From: Melitaea cinxia
Taxonomy: Eukaryota > Arthropoda > Insecta > Lepidoptera > Nymphalidae
NCBI RefSeq assembly: GCF_905220565.1
Contig: NC_059422.1
Span: 1,438,501-1,502,500 of the forward strand
Reading direction: 5' to 3'
Length of the DNA stretch: 64,000 nt
Shown here one piece after another: positions 21,454 through 32,230 of this stretch (its first letter is position 1; each line of letters begins with the position of its first letter). The notes beneath the pieces were generated by a model that made no database searches, was not told where the DNA came from, and worked only from the letters and a program-made list of their open reading frames with translations. The position numbers and the translations under genes are program-made.

Positions 21454-24190
21454 TTTTTTTTTTTTTTTTTTAAATATATAGACTAGCGCTTGACTGCGAT
21501 CTCACCTGAAGTCAAGTGAAGATGCAGCCTAAGGTGGTGCGCGCTTGCCTAGAAGATGCCTATTCACTCTTGATTTAAAGATACCTAAGTTATAGTTCGT
21601 TGGAAAAACGGAAGCCGGAAGGGCATTCCAAATTTTAGCGGTGCGAATTAGGAACGAGGAAGCAAATCGTTTAGTGCGAGATCGTGGGATTTCAACCACA
21701 TAGCGGTGCAGATTCATGCGATGCCTTGCGGTTCGGTGGTAGAAAGGTGATGGTGGAACCAAATTGTATAGTTCTAGAGCACACTCTCCGAAATATAACC
21801 TGTAAAATACCGACAAACAGGCAACCTTGCGCCGATGTTCGAGACTTTGAAGTCTAGAGCGAACCAGCGATTTGTCACCGATGAGTCTTCTGGCGCGTCG
21901 ATCCACAGAATCCAAAGCAGCGAGCTGGTACTTGGCAGAGCCATCCCATAAGTGGCTACAGTACTCCATACACGACCGAACTTGTGCTTGGTAGAGAGTA
22001 AGAAGCTGTTCCGGTGTGAAGTACTGCCTGACTTTATTGAGGATACCAAGTTTCTTACCAGCAATTTTTGCCTTGGATTCTATGCATTCTCCGAAGTTCA
22101 TATTAGACGAAATATTTATGCCTAGAAGATCAATACTATCGGTGATCGGAACAGATACACCCCGGAAAGTTGGGGCTAATGGGAATGGACTCCGTTTAGC
22201 AGTGAAAAGACACGCTTGTGTTTTGGAAGCATTAAATTTGACTAGGTTGGCGTCACCCCAATCGGATACCTCTTTCAAAGCCAAATTCATGCGTTCAACC
22301 AGGGCCTCTCTATGCTCATGAGTTTCAGCCCCACCAGCTCGGGGACCGGACACGTATCTCTCCGTAACAGTGCTGTCATCCGCGTATCCAAAGATACCGG
22401 GCCTGAGGAGGTCATTTATGTGAATCAAGAAGAGGGTTGCAGAGAGAACTGATCCCTGAGGGACACCGGCATTAACCGCCATCAACTCAGACGAGGAGCC
22501 ATCTAAGACCACCCGAAATGATCGTCCACTCAGGAAATCTGATATCCAGTCACACAAGCTCGGGGGTATTCCGTAAGCTGAAAGCTTGCTCAATAGGCTC
22601 TCATGCCAGACCCGGTCAAATGCCTTCGATACATCAAGTGAGACAGCTAGCGCTTCTCCGTGCTTGTCCAAGGCTTCGCCCCAGATGTGCGAGGCGTACA
22701 CTAAAAGATCCCCCGTGGACCTGTTACGGCGGAAACCGTATTGCTGGTCCGACAGGAGGTCATTCAACTCGAGGTATGCTAAGAGCTTTTGATTCAGTAT
22801 ACGCTCCAAACTTTTACTCAGTATGGAGGTGATCGCGATAGGTCTATAGTTAGCCGGGTCGGCACGACTACCTTTTTTAGGTACAGGTTGTACGTTGGCA
22901 ATCTTCCATGCTTTAGGGACTTGAGCAGATTTTAGAGAGAGGCGGTACAAGCGCGTGAGAATAGGAGACAACTCAGGAGCACAGTGTTTAAGTACTCTTG
23001 CTGGTATCCCGTCAGGACCACTAGCCTTATTCACGTCCAAGTTACGGAGTACTCTCAAAACCTCAGTTTGGCGAATGCGTAGTTCTGACATAACAGAGTC
23101 GCAAGGTGGATGTTTGGGCGGTGAGGCACTACCTGCATCAAGGAGCGAATTTTCTGCAAACAGATTCGCTAAAAGGTTAGCCTTTTCTGTCGCAGTAAAG
23201 GCCAGCGATCCATCTGGTTTAAGCAGAGGAGGCAGCGAGGGACGGCAGAAGCTCATTTCAACCGACTTGGAGAGTGACCAAAATGCTCTACTACCGCGCG
23301 GATGGGAAGCTAGTTGGGCTCCGATGCGTTTAATACGGTTGAAACGAGCTTTTTTAAGAACCCTTTTGTAGGACTTGGCAGCAGAGTTGAACGCTCTCTT
23401 CCTCGTAGTTATATCCGGAGATTTAAGGGTACGGGCTTCAGCCCACGCTGCAAACGCTGAGTCCTTACGGGCTGCAGCTTCGGCACATTCTGCATTATAC
23501 CACCTAGGGATCTTGCCATCTAGTGATACATCAGCAAATGGAATGAAGTACTCCATCCCCTGACGTATCACTTCCGATATTTCTTGTTCGCAACTCGACG
23601 GATCACTGGAAGAGAAGCAAGTCTGCCGCCAAGGGTAGGATGCAAAAAAGTGTCGCATCTCATCCCAATCTGCCGACTTATATCGCCACACACGTCTGGT
23701 TCCGGTAGGACCTGTATCCAGAGGGTGAAAGTTAGATACTGACTTTACCACACAGTGATCAGATGTGCCCAGGGGAGCTGCAACTGATACCGAGGACCGG
23801 TCAGGGTCAGTTGTCAACAGAAGGTCCAAACAATTAGGTGTATGGTCGTCAACGTCGGGTACTCGTGTTGCTTCTTGGACTAGCTGGGTAAGATCTAGCG
23901 ACAGGGCAAATTTGAGCGCCTCTCTCCCGGCGTGGTCGGTATTCTGGTATGGGAACAGCCAGTCCTGGCGGTGAGCGTTAAAATCCCCCAGAAATACCAT
24001 TTGGGCAGCAGGATACCGACGTTGGACCATGTCAGCCGTCTCACTGAGATAGTCGAACATCCGAGTTGTCTCCCGATCACCACTATGCGACCGATAGGTA
24101 CAGGCATACACAATCTGCTCCATGCCCGTATCCAATAAACACCACATGATGGAAAGGTTAGGTATCTCTAAGTTACGTAGCTATTACTAT
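21454..24190 (-). mobile_element. 5'-truncated non-LTR retrotransposon with intact EN-RT frame
   Basis: Minus-strand element. The poly-A tail appears as poly-T at about 21454-21472, next to a short 3'UTR. The 5' end stops within the endonuclease domain near 24180. No clear target-site duplication was found. Confidence 0.85.
21529..24180 (-). CDS. Endonuclease-reverse transcriptase of a Jockey/CR1-like non-LTR element (partial)
   Basis: An uninterrupted frame of at least 872 codons from the Met at 24147; it stays open upstream to 24180, so the true protein began further upstream and the Met is internal. The APE-type endonuclease has GDFN at about residues 54-57 and SDH at 129-131, but its first third is missing. 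The reverse transcriptase runs from about 375 to 610: SGPDGIP at 376-382, YRPIAIT at 434-440, DVSKAFD at 505-511 (first catalytic Asp), GVPQG at 561-565 and FGYADD at 586-591 (the catalytic Asp pair). The post-RT region matches the 0.2-1.2 kb fragment. An open frame this long suggests a recent insertion, but the copy lacks a promoter region and ORF1 and cannot move by itself. Confidence 0.9.
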   Translation of the reverse strand, partial: LRNLEIPNLSIMWCLLDTGMEQIVYACTYRSHSGDRETTRMFDYLSETADMVQRRYPAAQMVFLGDFNAHRQDWLFPYQNTDHAGREALKFALSLDLTQLVQEATRVPDVDDHTPNCLDLLLTTDPDRSSVSVAAPLGTSDHCVVKSVSNFHPLDTGPTGTRRVWRYKSADWDEMRHFFASYPWRQTCFSSSDPSSCEQEISEVIRQGMEYFIPFADVSLDGKIPRWYNAECAEAAARKDSAFAAWAEARTLKSPDITTRKRAFNSAAKSYKRVLKKARFNRIKRIGAQLASHPRGSRAFWSLSKSVEMSFCRPSLPPLLKPDGSLAFTATEKANLLANLFAENSLLDAGSASPPKHPPCDSVMSELRIRQTEVLRVLRNLDVNKASGPDGIPARVLKHCAPELSPILTRLYRLSLKSAQVPKAWKIANVQPVPKKGSRADPANYRPIAITSILSKSLERILNQKLLAYLELNDLLSDQQYGFRRNRSTGDLLVYASHIWGEALDKHGEALAVSLDVSKAFDRVWHESLLSKLSAYGIPPSLCDWISDFLSGRSFRVVLDGSSSELMAVNAGVPQGSVLSATLFLIHINDLLRPGIFGYADDSTVTERYVSGPRAGGAETHEHREALVERMNLALKEVSDWGDANLVKFNASKTQACLFTAKRSPFPLAPTFRGVSVPITDSIDLLGINISSNMNFGECIESKAKIAGKKLGILNKVRQYFTPEQLLTLYQAQVRSCMEYCSHLWDGSAKYQLAALDSVDRRARRLIGDKSLVRSRLQSLEHRRKVACLSVFYRLYFGECALELYNLVPPSPFYHRTARHRMNLHRYVVEIPRSRTKRFASSFLIRTAKIWNALPASVFPTNYNLGIFKSRVNRHLLGKRAPP

Positions 24191-24257
24191 CAAGCTATGA
24201 CATTGGATACTTTGTATCCCGAATTTAATAATACTTAAGACAATAGCTTAGGAGATA

Positions 24258-24436
24258 TTTTTTGAAGTTATACTTCTTATGGCGTGTGAGGGATAAATAA
24301 TGAGCGTAAATTTTTACGGCGCGCGCGCACACCGCCACAAAAAATCCGACACCCTGAAGTTAACTAGTTAACGAAAAAGAAGTTAGCAACGTGAAGTTAG
24401 CTAGCCAATGAAGTATAACTTCTTACGTGCGTACAT
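24258..24436. mobile_element. Family I MITE
   Basis: The ends mirror each other: ttgaagttatacttctta at the left and tgaagtataacttcttacg at the right. The middle includes a (CG)n-rich block around 24319. Confidence 0.5.
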
Positions 24437-24624
24437 AAGTACACACACACCTTTTTACTGACGAAGGTTAAAATGATTATAGTAACATTTTAACGGAGGT
24501 AAACGAAACCAAGAAGTGCCTGCATTTTTAAATAACCAAGATATTTTATTTTGCTTGTACATGGAAATTACGGTATCGATTATTGTGAAACTCAAGACAA
24601 GACGATTCATGGTTTATATGTACA

Positions 24625-24769
24625 CTAGCTATCACCGCGGGTTTACATGCACCTTTCTCGGTAAATGGGATATCGAACATAAAAATAATTTTTCAATTCG
24701 AACTAGTTCCTGAGATTAGCGCGCTTAAACAAACAAACAAATTATTCCGCTTTATAATATTAGTATAGA
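24625..24769 (-). mobile_element. Short non-autonomous Helitron
   Basis: On the minus strand it begins TCTATACTAATATTATAAAG and ends CTAG (24625-24628), between a host A and T. Only 145 bp. Confidence 0.75.
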
Positions 24770-25938
24770 TATTTGTAACTTAAAGACACTTTACATAACT
24801 TAAATTAAATATTTCATTATTTTGTAGAAAATAATTAATTGTTCGAATAACTTAATAATTAAGTAATTTTTACTGTTTAGTACGATTAATAAACTTTTGT
24901 AATAAACTTAATGTTGTAAAACTATCGCAATAATAAACGTTACAACATCAGCTGAATACGGTTTGTTATTAACATTTCATTAAAAAACTAAAATAATTGG
25001 AATTTAAACATGGAAGGATTTTTTCATTACAACTGTAAAAAAAAAGATAGTTTAAAAAATAGAAATAGGACCATATAAAAAGTAGAACAATAATTAAAAA
25101 AATTCCGACCATCAAATAAAAGCCGAACAATTAAATTACGAATTTGGAACAAATTATAAAAAAAAATTAATTTCGAACAAAAAATTCCGCTAAAGAATAA
25201 ATAAATGATACAATCACTAACTGTAAACAAGACTTAAATATCGAACGACAACCTTCCAATACGAAACAAAGAAAAAGCAATTGTGACAAACTCGATTTGG
25301 AAATAAAATTTAAATTTCGAACGGAACTTTTAAGGACGCTATCACATTTTTCTACAAATATCAGTGTTTTTCACGTACCATTTTAATTAATTAGGAGTCA
25401 CCCTGAGAGGATATCTTGGTTTCAAATGAAAGATAATATATTCATCTCCGAGTGAGACCATAAAAATTCTATAGCCCCATACAAACTTTTCACACAAATA
25501 CAGTTTAACCATCACAGAAATCGCAAAAAATTAAAAAAAGACGGGTCTGAATTGGAACCATTATAGCCTAAATACACTGCACTAAGAAAAATAAATACAC
25601 TAAGAAATTGTTGCTTATTTAGTCCTCTATGCGTAGCGCTAGATATTTTATATAAAAATAAATAATATTTCCATTTATGAGAAAAATAAGAAACGCTCTC
25701 AAATTTCTTCATACATTTTTTACAAGTGAACCATCGTCGTTCGTCATTCCGCGCCGAAACGCGCTCATGGAAGCACGGCTGTATCGCTTCAGCGCAAGTA
25801 ATAATTACGTAAAAAATGAGTTCCTTGTGTGTACTGTGCTTGGACGAAATTGATACTTCACAATCGATTGTTTTTGCTATGCATCTGGTTTATATATAAT
25901 AATCAATAATAATAAGTAATCTTCGCAATTTGTCTTCT
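24770..25938. other. AT-rich stretch with one long-range repeat
   Basis: No gene. Segments at 25230-25260 and 25322-25350 recur near 28.67 and 28.2 kb (see findings). Confidence 0.4.
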
Positions 25939-26190
25939 TTTCAACCGACTTCAAAAAAAGAAGGAGGTTACTCAATTCGACCGTATATATATATATATAT
26001 TAATGTATGTTCGGAGATAACTTTCTCGTTTATGAACCAATTTTGATAATTCTTTTTTTGTTGGAAAGAAGATATCCCTAGTTTGGTACTATGATAAGGA
26101 AACTAGGATCTGATGATGGGATCCCAGAGAAATCGAGGGAAACTTTCAAAAATCGTACGGGTGACTAGTAAATTTAATCATGTTTTCATT
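25939..26190 (+). mobile_element. Family D element, variant 1, 3' end replaced
   Basis: Starts caaccgacttcaaaaaaaga, with an (AT)n run at 25984-26000 and the core gatgatgggatcccagag. Instead of the closing inverted end it leads into the 130-bp tandem array. Confidence 0.65.
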
Positions 26191-26233
26191 AAGTACTATA
26201 AAGCACTACTATTTAATAAAGGTCTGGAGTCGA

Positions 26234-26890
26234 TCTGATGATGGAGAAGAAAGATAGTCGAGGGAACTCTTCAACAATTTATAGCAATTACCTGCTTTTT
26301 GAACTTAATTCGTTTCTATTGATGAGAAATTTGCACCTGTATGAGTTATAACTGCCATTACAGTCTGATGATGGAGACAAAAGTTAGTCGAGGGAACTCT
26401 TTAACGATTTATAGCAATTACCTGCTGTTTGAACTTGATTCGTTTCTATTGATGAGAACTTTGCATATATATGAGTTATAAGTGCCATTTCAGTCTGATG
26501 ATGGAGACGAAAAATAGTCGAGGGTACTCTTTAACGACTTATAGCAATTACCTGCTGTTTGAACTTAATTCGTTTCTATTGATGAGAACTTTGCATATAT
26601 ATGAGTTATAAGTACCATTTCAGTCTGATGATGGAGACGAAAGATAGTCGAGGGTACTCTTCAACGACTTATAGCAATTACCTGCTGTTTGAACTTAATT
26701 CGTTTCTATCGGTGAGAACTTTGCACCTATATGAGTTACAAGTGCCATTACAGTCTGATGATGGAGACGAAAGATATTCGAGGGATTACCTGCTGTGTGG
26801 TCATCTGTGTCACAGGACCAGGTTTGATGATGGAGCCCATAAACACTCGAGGGAATTTCTCAACAATTCACAGCAGTTACCTTTTGCTGT
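26234..26890 (+). repeat. 130-bp tandem array
   Basis: Units start tctgatgatggaga at 26234, 26364, 26494, 26624 and 26754, exactly 130 bp apart. Each contains tatagcaattacctg and ttaattcgtttctattgatg. The last unit is shortened and followed by a diverged unit from about 26823. Period 130 is not a multiple of 3, so the open frames across it are not a repeat protein. The unit start resembles the variant 1 core of family D. Confidence 0.9.
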
Positions 26891-26892
26891 TT

Positions 26893-27100
26893 GACGACCG
26901 CTTTGATATAATGGTGCATGTGCCGCGTCGGCGGCGCCTAAACACTGACGGTCGCGGGTTCAATTCCAAGTTTATACAAATATTTATTTTCAGTCTAGTT
27001 GTTAATCCTTGTGGTTCTCCCAACCTAGCCTCGAATAATACGCTAGGCTGTCAGTCCCGGTTGTTATTACGTACACCTGATAGCGAACTTTACTCATAGT
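26893..27100 (+). mobile_element. SINE with alternative head and B body
   Basis: Head: gctttgatataatggtgcat ... acggtcgcgggttcaattcc. Body: gtcagtcccggttgttatta and acacctgatagcga. Confidence 0.6.
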
Positions 27101-27270
27101 ATGTCAACGCGTTAGCGCAGCGGTCACAGCACCGGCTGTTGCGCTGGCGTTAGTGGGTTCAATCCCCGCGCTCGACAGACATTTGTATTGGCCATATAGA
27201 TGTTTGTCATGATCTGGGTATTTGTGCTTGTGTATTGTGTATTTTTCCGAACCCCCGACATAAAAGAAAA
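27101..27270 (+). mobile_element. SINE-B 5' half
   Basis: Starts caacgcgttagcgcagcggt, with B-box gtgggttcaatcc and body acatttgtattggccatata. Confidence 0.7.
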
Positions 27271-27300
27271 AGCATCCTTGTTAGGTCTACCCATCACTAA

Positions 27301-27505
27301 AAATTGTAAAATAAAATAATTTTTAACAAAAAAAAAACGACTTCTAACAGGAAACTAAAAAGTGAAAAATAAACTTAGTACAAAGTAATTCGTATTTTGA
27401 TTTAGTTAATCAGAAATGATTAAATAAATATTTTATAATATTGAAGAACTTTCCTGTTTGAAGTCGGTTTTTTTTTTTTGTTAAAAATTATTTTATTTTA
27501 AATTT
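27301..27505. mobile_element. Fold-back MITE
   Basis: The left arm (aaaataatttttaacaaa, then cgacttctaacaggaaa) and right arm (ttcctgtttgaagtcggt, then gttaaaaattatttta) are inverted copies over about 45-50 bp, around a 95-bp centre. The cgacttc motif resembles the family D tip. No ORF. Confidence 0.7.
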
Positions 27506-27529
27506 ATATTCACCATCATCATCATTGTT

Positions 27530-27789
27530 CCGTTTGCAGAGTTATAAAATAAATAAATTTCTAAAATAGAAGCAGCCTATGTTACTCCATATTGCATAAG
27601 ATATATCCCAGTGAAAGTACCGTCAAATTCGGTCCACCCGTTTCAGAGATTAGCCGGAACATACCAACAGACAAAAATTGGAAAAATGTTATTTTGGTAT
27701 ATGGACCGTGTATACATCCGTATGCATTTAGTAAAAAGCAGTATTTTAATATAACTAAAGGACACTCCAATTTTATTTATTTGTATAGA
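27530..27789 (-). mobile_element. Non-autonomous Helitron, 3'-truncated
   Basis: Minus strand, starting TCTATACAAATAAAATTGG (right end at 27789). The internal sequence matches the 4.9 and 12.9 kb copies. The CTAG end is missing. Confidence 0.65.
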
Positions 27790-28309
27790 TTGTTTACGTA
27801 AAATATGTTATGTTTATATTATTATAATGTTAAAACTATAAATAATATAACTTAAAATTGTATGTGATTTTGAATTATAAAAATAAGCGTATTATTATCT
27901 ATTATATTTTATTGTATAGTACGACGAACGAGTAGTAGATACCCTGACGCCTTAAGACATCGTCACAAACAGAGTAGGGGAGAGGTTCCGTGAATAGTAG
28001 GTACTTAGTAACAGTTACCAAGTTCGACTTTAAACTTACAACTAAATTTACTAATCAATACCAGTAAAATTAAAAATTAATACTTTCAAGTACCAAGATT
28101 AGTTACGTCGGTACAAAATCGAGCAGATAGCGGTATCAATGTGTGCGTACGCGTAATGTTATTGTGTTGCGATTTAAATACCTAAACTTGAGCGAGTGAA
28201 AAATGTGATAGCGTCCTTAAAGGTAAAAATAATTTAAAATATGTTTTTTTTTCTTTTATCATTGTTTGTTTACATTGCCTTGGAACGGAAAATATAAAGT
28301 TATTATAAG
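27790..28309. other. AT-rich non-coding stretch
   Basis: No gene. The segment at 28198-28224 is the inverted partner of 25322-25350. Confidence 0.4.
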
Positions 28310-28520
28310 GGTTATGTGTACAAAATAGTGGGTCTTCCCACCGTGACTCGGAGAGCACGTTAAACTGTCGGTCCCGGTTGTTATCATGTACACCTGAAAG
28401 CGATCGTTACTCATAGTAGGATATAATTCGCTAACCCGCATTGGAGCAGCGTGGTGGATTAAGCCCTGAAACTTCTCCTATATGGGGATAGAGGCCTATA
28501 TCCAGCAGTGGCATATTGCT
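28310..28520 (+). mobile_element. SINE-B body and tail
   Basis: Contains ggagagcacgttaaactgtc, acacctgaaagcgatcgtta, gcagcgtggtggattaagcc and atccagcagtggcatattgc. Confidence 0.7.
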
Positions 28521-29509
28521 GATTTATTTTACATGCTGAAGCGCGTGTAAAAAATATGACCACAAAAAAAAATCTAACACAAATTTTTAACAAACAATAT
28601 TCGTGTTCCGAGCCTTAAAACTCACAAAAATTAAAACGAACAAAAAAGTCTTATTGACATATAAACGATAATTTAAAAATCGAACGACGACCTTCCATAA
28701 AAAGAAGCATTGTGTATTTTAAACCAATGATCCAACAAACAAGTTCGTAACTGCACTACCAAAAACGAGGAAAAAGTATTACATAACAATACATAAGTAC
28801 AGACAACACACCTCTCAAAGCAGATTATATATTTACAAAACTTGAAACTATTATGTCATACAAATCCGAATATTTTTTTTTATCTGTGCATATCTCTTGC
28901 AAACATTCGCAATCAAGTGAAAGAACTTCTAAGTTTTCTAATAAGGTTGTTGCTTGTTTGTGTTTTTAATTTTGACATGTAAAGTAATAGGCTGAAAATA
29001 TTTACCAGGTATTAAAAAAAAATGATGCGATGATTAAAATAAAAACTAAAACACTAAAATCACTTGTCAATTGTCAGTTATTTTGTTTTCACTCGCGTTA
29101 CGGCGCTGACGTATGTCCCGGCGCCGACTGTTTCACTGACTGATTTCGTGCTTTCGTACTAGACCGTTGTTTGGTATTGAGCGGGATTTACAATGGTGGG
29201 ATTTTTGTATGATTTGCATATCTATTAAAGGTAATATTTTTCACTAATTAATAACACTGTAATGATTTTAATTTTCGGCGTTAACTCCTCAAGAACATAT
29301 AAGGCTCTGTATGAAAAACAAAATACGAGGAGTGAAAACGCGAGAATCTCAATTTAAATAAAATATTTTTTTGTCATGTATACACCTATTATTTTAAAAG
29401 AAAACATTATTAACTATATAAATTAATCGAAAATAAACCTATAAGTACGAGTATGTAATCATTGTAATTACTTTTATTTGGTACGAATCGTCATTTTTCT
29501 ACATTCCGA
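28521..29509. other. Non-coding stretch with a GC-rich island
   Basis: Mostly AT-rich. A CpG-rich block lies at about 29095-29140 (ttacggcgctgacgtatgtc). It might mark an unlinked promoter or first exon, but no coding exon is attached. Confidence 0.3.
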
Positions 29510-29665
29510 ATTGGCAGCAGCCTATCGCACTCCACTGCTGGAAATAGGCCTCCCCAAGCTCACACCAAAAAAACGTCAAGAACTCCCGTGTTTTGCTCAT
29601 AGTCACCACGCTGGGCAGGCGGGTTTGTCACCGCAGGGCTGGCTTCGTCGCACCGAAGACGCGAT
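29510..29665 (-). mobile_element. Family A fragment
   Basis: Antisense 3' half, diverged: cctatcgcactccactgctg, gctggcttcgtcgcaccgaa. Confidence 0.7.
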
Positions 29666-30338
29666 CTTCAATTTAACTAAAATGAATAACTAAAAACAAA
29701 TATTTGAAATTTTAATTTGTAAAAACAATATAAAAGTACTTCTCAACCCTTTATAAATAGTCTAATTTTTAATTTTAATACAAAAATATTTAAACGTAGA
29801 GTTTCTCTAAACGTTAAGATGTACGCGCCTTTACCATCTCGAGATGCGTCTCAGAAACGTAACAGCTGATGGGAGAACTCGTTTGCTGTTGAACGTAACA
29901 AATAAATAAAAAATATACATACATATTTCGTATGGAATCCTTTTAGAAATCTATCAAGATATTTCAAATATTTTTTAAAGTTTAATTAGTTTTAATGATT
30001 AATGATATTATTTGTCTCGTGTTTGTGGGATTTAAGTTTTTAATTTTGCGCGAGAATCATAAAAAGTATGTGTGTATGTGTGTGTGTGTCAATGCTCAGT
30101 AGCTTTAGTCTAAGGGCCTGTTGCACCAGATTGGGACGATATTTGACGGATAACGATACAAATAGACTTTGACAGCGGTAGGAATAGGCCTTTAGGACCA
30201 AAAATAAAATCTTTACTAATCTTCAACTGTGGTTTTGTGACTTAATACAGGGTAACGTCCTTTTAATATATGCAATGCTTACATGCTAGGAATAAAAAAA
30301 AATATATAACTTTTATACTCCCTTAGTATACAAATTAA
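29666..30338. other. AT-rich non-coding stretch
   Basis: A (TG)n run at about 30067-30091. The start gggcctgttgcacca at 30114 resembles the end of a common insect MITE, but no right end is visible. Confidence 0.35.
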
Positions 30339-30480
30339 TCTACACTAATATTATAAAGCTGAAATGTTTGTTTGTTTGTTTAAACGCATTAGTCTAATGG
30401 TTCGAATCAAAAAATATTTTTTGTTGGATAGCCCATTCACCGGAAAGGCTAAAAAGGGTGAAGCTGCGAGACGCATCTAG
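30339..30480 (+). mobile_element. Short non-autonomous Helitron
   Basis: 142 bp, starting TCTACACTAATATTATAAAG after a host A and ending catCTAG before a host T. It is nearly the same size as the minus copy at 24.6 kb. Confidence 0.75.
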
Positions 30481-31009
30481 TAATAGGTACATATATTTTA
30501 AATAAAAAGTATTGATATTATAAATACCTACGTCATTTCCTTGTGGAAAGGAGACGAGACTGCTGATGAATGCAGCATTTCTCTTGAGAATTGCAATTAA
30601 AATTCTCTGAGTAAGAAATTTACTCTGAACACATCTCCTGACACGATTGCAGGCTATAAGTCTGTGAGTTAGGCTTAATAAGGATTTAGAATTTTTGACA
30701 GACTTAAAAATAGGAGAAAATTATCAATTGAACCGTATTTTCTTGATACTAGTATACTAAAGTTATAAAGTTTCCTAGTGTGAACATATTGTTAGTCAAG
30801 ATTGAGGAATTTTTGCGTTTTTCCTTGTAATAAACATTCTTGAAAATGTTTACCTATCATGTAATAATGTAAAAGGAGACGTCAAAGGAATAATAATTTC
30901 AAATGTATGTTTTTATAAATAATTTCTATTTTGTATAAAATAAATCCAATAATGCATTGTTTTGATTTATTTATATATTAGATCCTTGCATATGAAATTG
31001 GCCTTTTGT
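30481..31009. other. AT-rich non-coding stretch
   Basis: No gene or repeat recognised. Confidence 0.4.
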
Positions 31010-31400
31010 CGTACTGGCCACTCATCTCATCTCATTGGCCTTAGTCCGTCCATTGCAGACGATTTAGACAGTGTCAGAAAGACACTATGGCGCCTAGGCC
31101 ACTCTTCAGGAAAACGCAGAGTTGCCTAAGCTCTGCACCACCCTCTCGACTTCACTGGTTTAGGCCCACAGGAACGGCAAGTGGATACGTGTGGAGCCAG
31201 TTCGGCTGCAGGAGTCTTTCGCATTTTAGAGCTATACCACGAATGCTTAACGGAGGCCCCATTCCGGGTTTCAAATGAAGTTTTCCTTCTCCAGGACCCT
31301 GACGATTTTGGGCCAGGTTTATCCTTCGGTCGCCTTTTACAACCCCCACGAGAAGAAAGGGTGCTATTCTACTCGGCCAACACCACACGGCATGGCCACT
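31010..31400 (+). repeat. Family H repeat, copy 2 (longer)
   Basis: Shares caccaccctctcgac, cccacaggaacggcaag and tacgtgtggagc with the 1.25 kb copy. Its last third (gtcgccttttacaaccccca, gagaagaaaggg) parallels the family A block gtcgcctcttacgacaccca. Confidence 0.5.
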
Positions 31401-31740
31401 ATGATTTCAAATATTAGGTAACTCTTTGGTAAAGGATTCCAAATTCAAATTTATACCGCTATTTACTCGTGCCTTTGCGTTTCGAAAACCGTAATTCATT
31501 TGTTTTTATTCTCTTTTGTTTTTCATCTTTGCGACACTCAGTTTACTAAATGGCAAACTTGAATTATCGTGTTATTTATGAGTACGAGTTCCACCATGGC
31601 ACCAGTGCGGATATATACTCGTACATGTTAGATGTTTGTTATCTTTTCTAATTTAAACGACTTTAAAATATGGAGAAGTTTCTCATTCGATTGCATTTTT
31701 TTGTGTGTTGTTGCTTATTTTTCCGGTTTTTTTTTAATAA
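31401..31740. other. Non-coding stretch
   Basis: No gene recognised. Confidence 0.4.
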
Positions 31741-31744
31741 ATCA

Positions 31745-31935
31745 TAAACGTCTGACACTCAACGCCCCCCACTGGGATTCGCTGTTATGTCGGGGATCCG
31801 GAAAAACATAATACAAAAGCACAAACGCCCAGACCACGGCAAAAATTTGTATGGCCAATACAAATTTATGGCATGTGCGAGGATCGAACCTGGAACCGCC
31901 AACGTAATCCAGCGCTGTGACCCTTACCCTAACTT
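31745..31935 (-). mobile_element. SINE-B 5' half
   Basis: Antisense: tgtcggggatccggaaaaac, cccagaccacggcaaaaatt, ggatcgaacctggaaccgcc. Confidence 0.65.
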
Positions 31936-32084
31936 ATACCTAATGATTGTTGGTGATGAGTGATGATTATTAATAATGATAATGATTATTTTTTTATTAA
32001 AAAGCTGTCACATTTTTTGTCATTTACGTATGGTTTCATTCGTATGAATGATAATAGGTGACATAACTGTTCTAAATTGGTTTG

Positions 32085-32230
32085 CCTGTTGGAGCAGTTT
32101 GTTGTGGTCTTGCTCTGCACTGTGAGTTGTGGGATTGAATCCTGCCTGAGGTGTATTATTCATATTTATTTCTATATGTATTATTTCTGTGTATATTTGT
32201 CAAAAATTTATTATATTATCTATATCAGTC
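32085..32230 (+). mobile_element. Family J SINE, left part (interrupted)
   Basis: Diverged head (gcctgttggagcagtttgtt ... gtgggattgaatcctgcctg) and body up to tatatcagtc, where a family A copy is inserted. J resumes at about 32592. Confidence 0.65.

Noticed and set aside
22016..24138. Plus-strand frames opposite the retrotransposon
   Set aside because: Shadows of the minus-strand EN-RT frame.
21454..24190. LTR retrotransposon or endogenous retrovirus
   Set aside because: No LTRs, gag, protease or integrase; APE-type endonuclease motifs and a poly-A tail show a non-LTR element.
26234..26890. CRISPR array
   Set aside because: Units are 130 bp and repeated along their whole length; no repeat-spacer pattern.
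26601..27099. Frames across the 130-bp array
   Set aside because: The 130-bp period shifts frame each unit; the peptides are by-products of the repeat.
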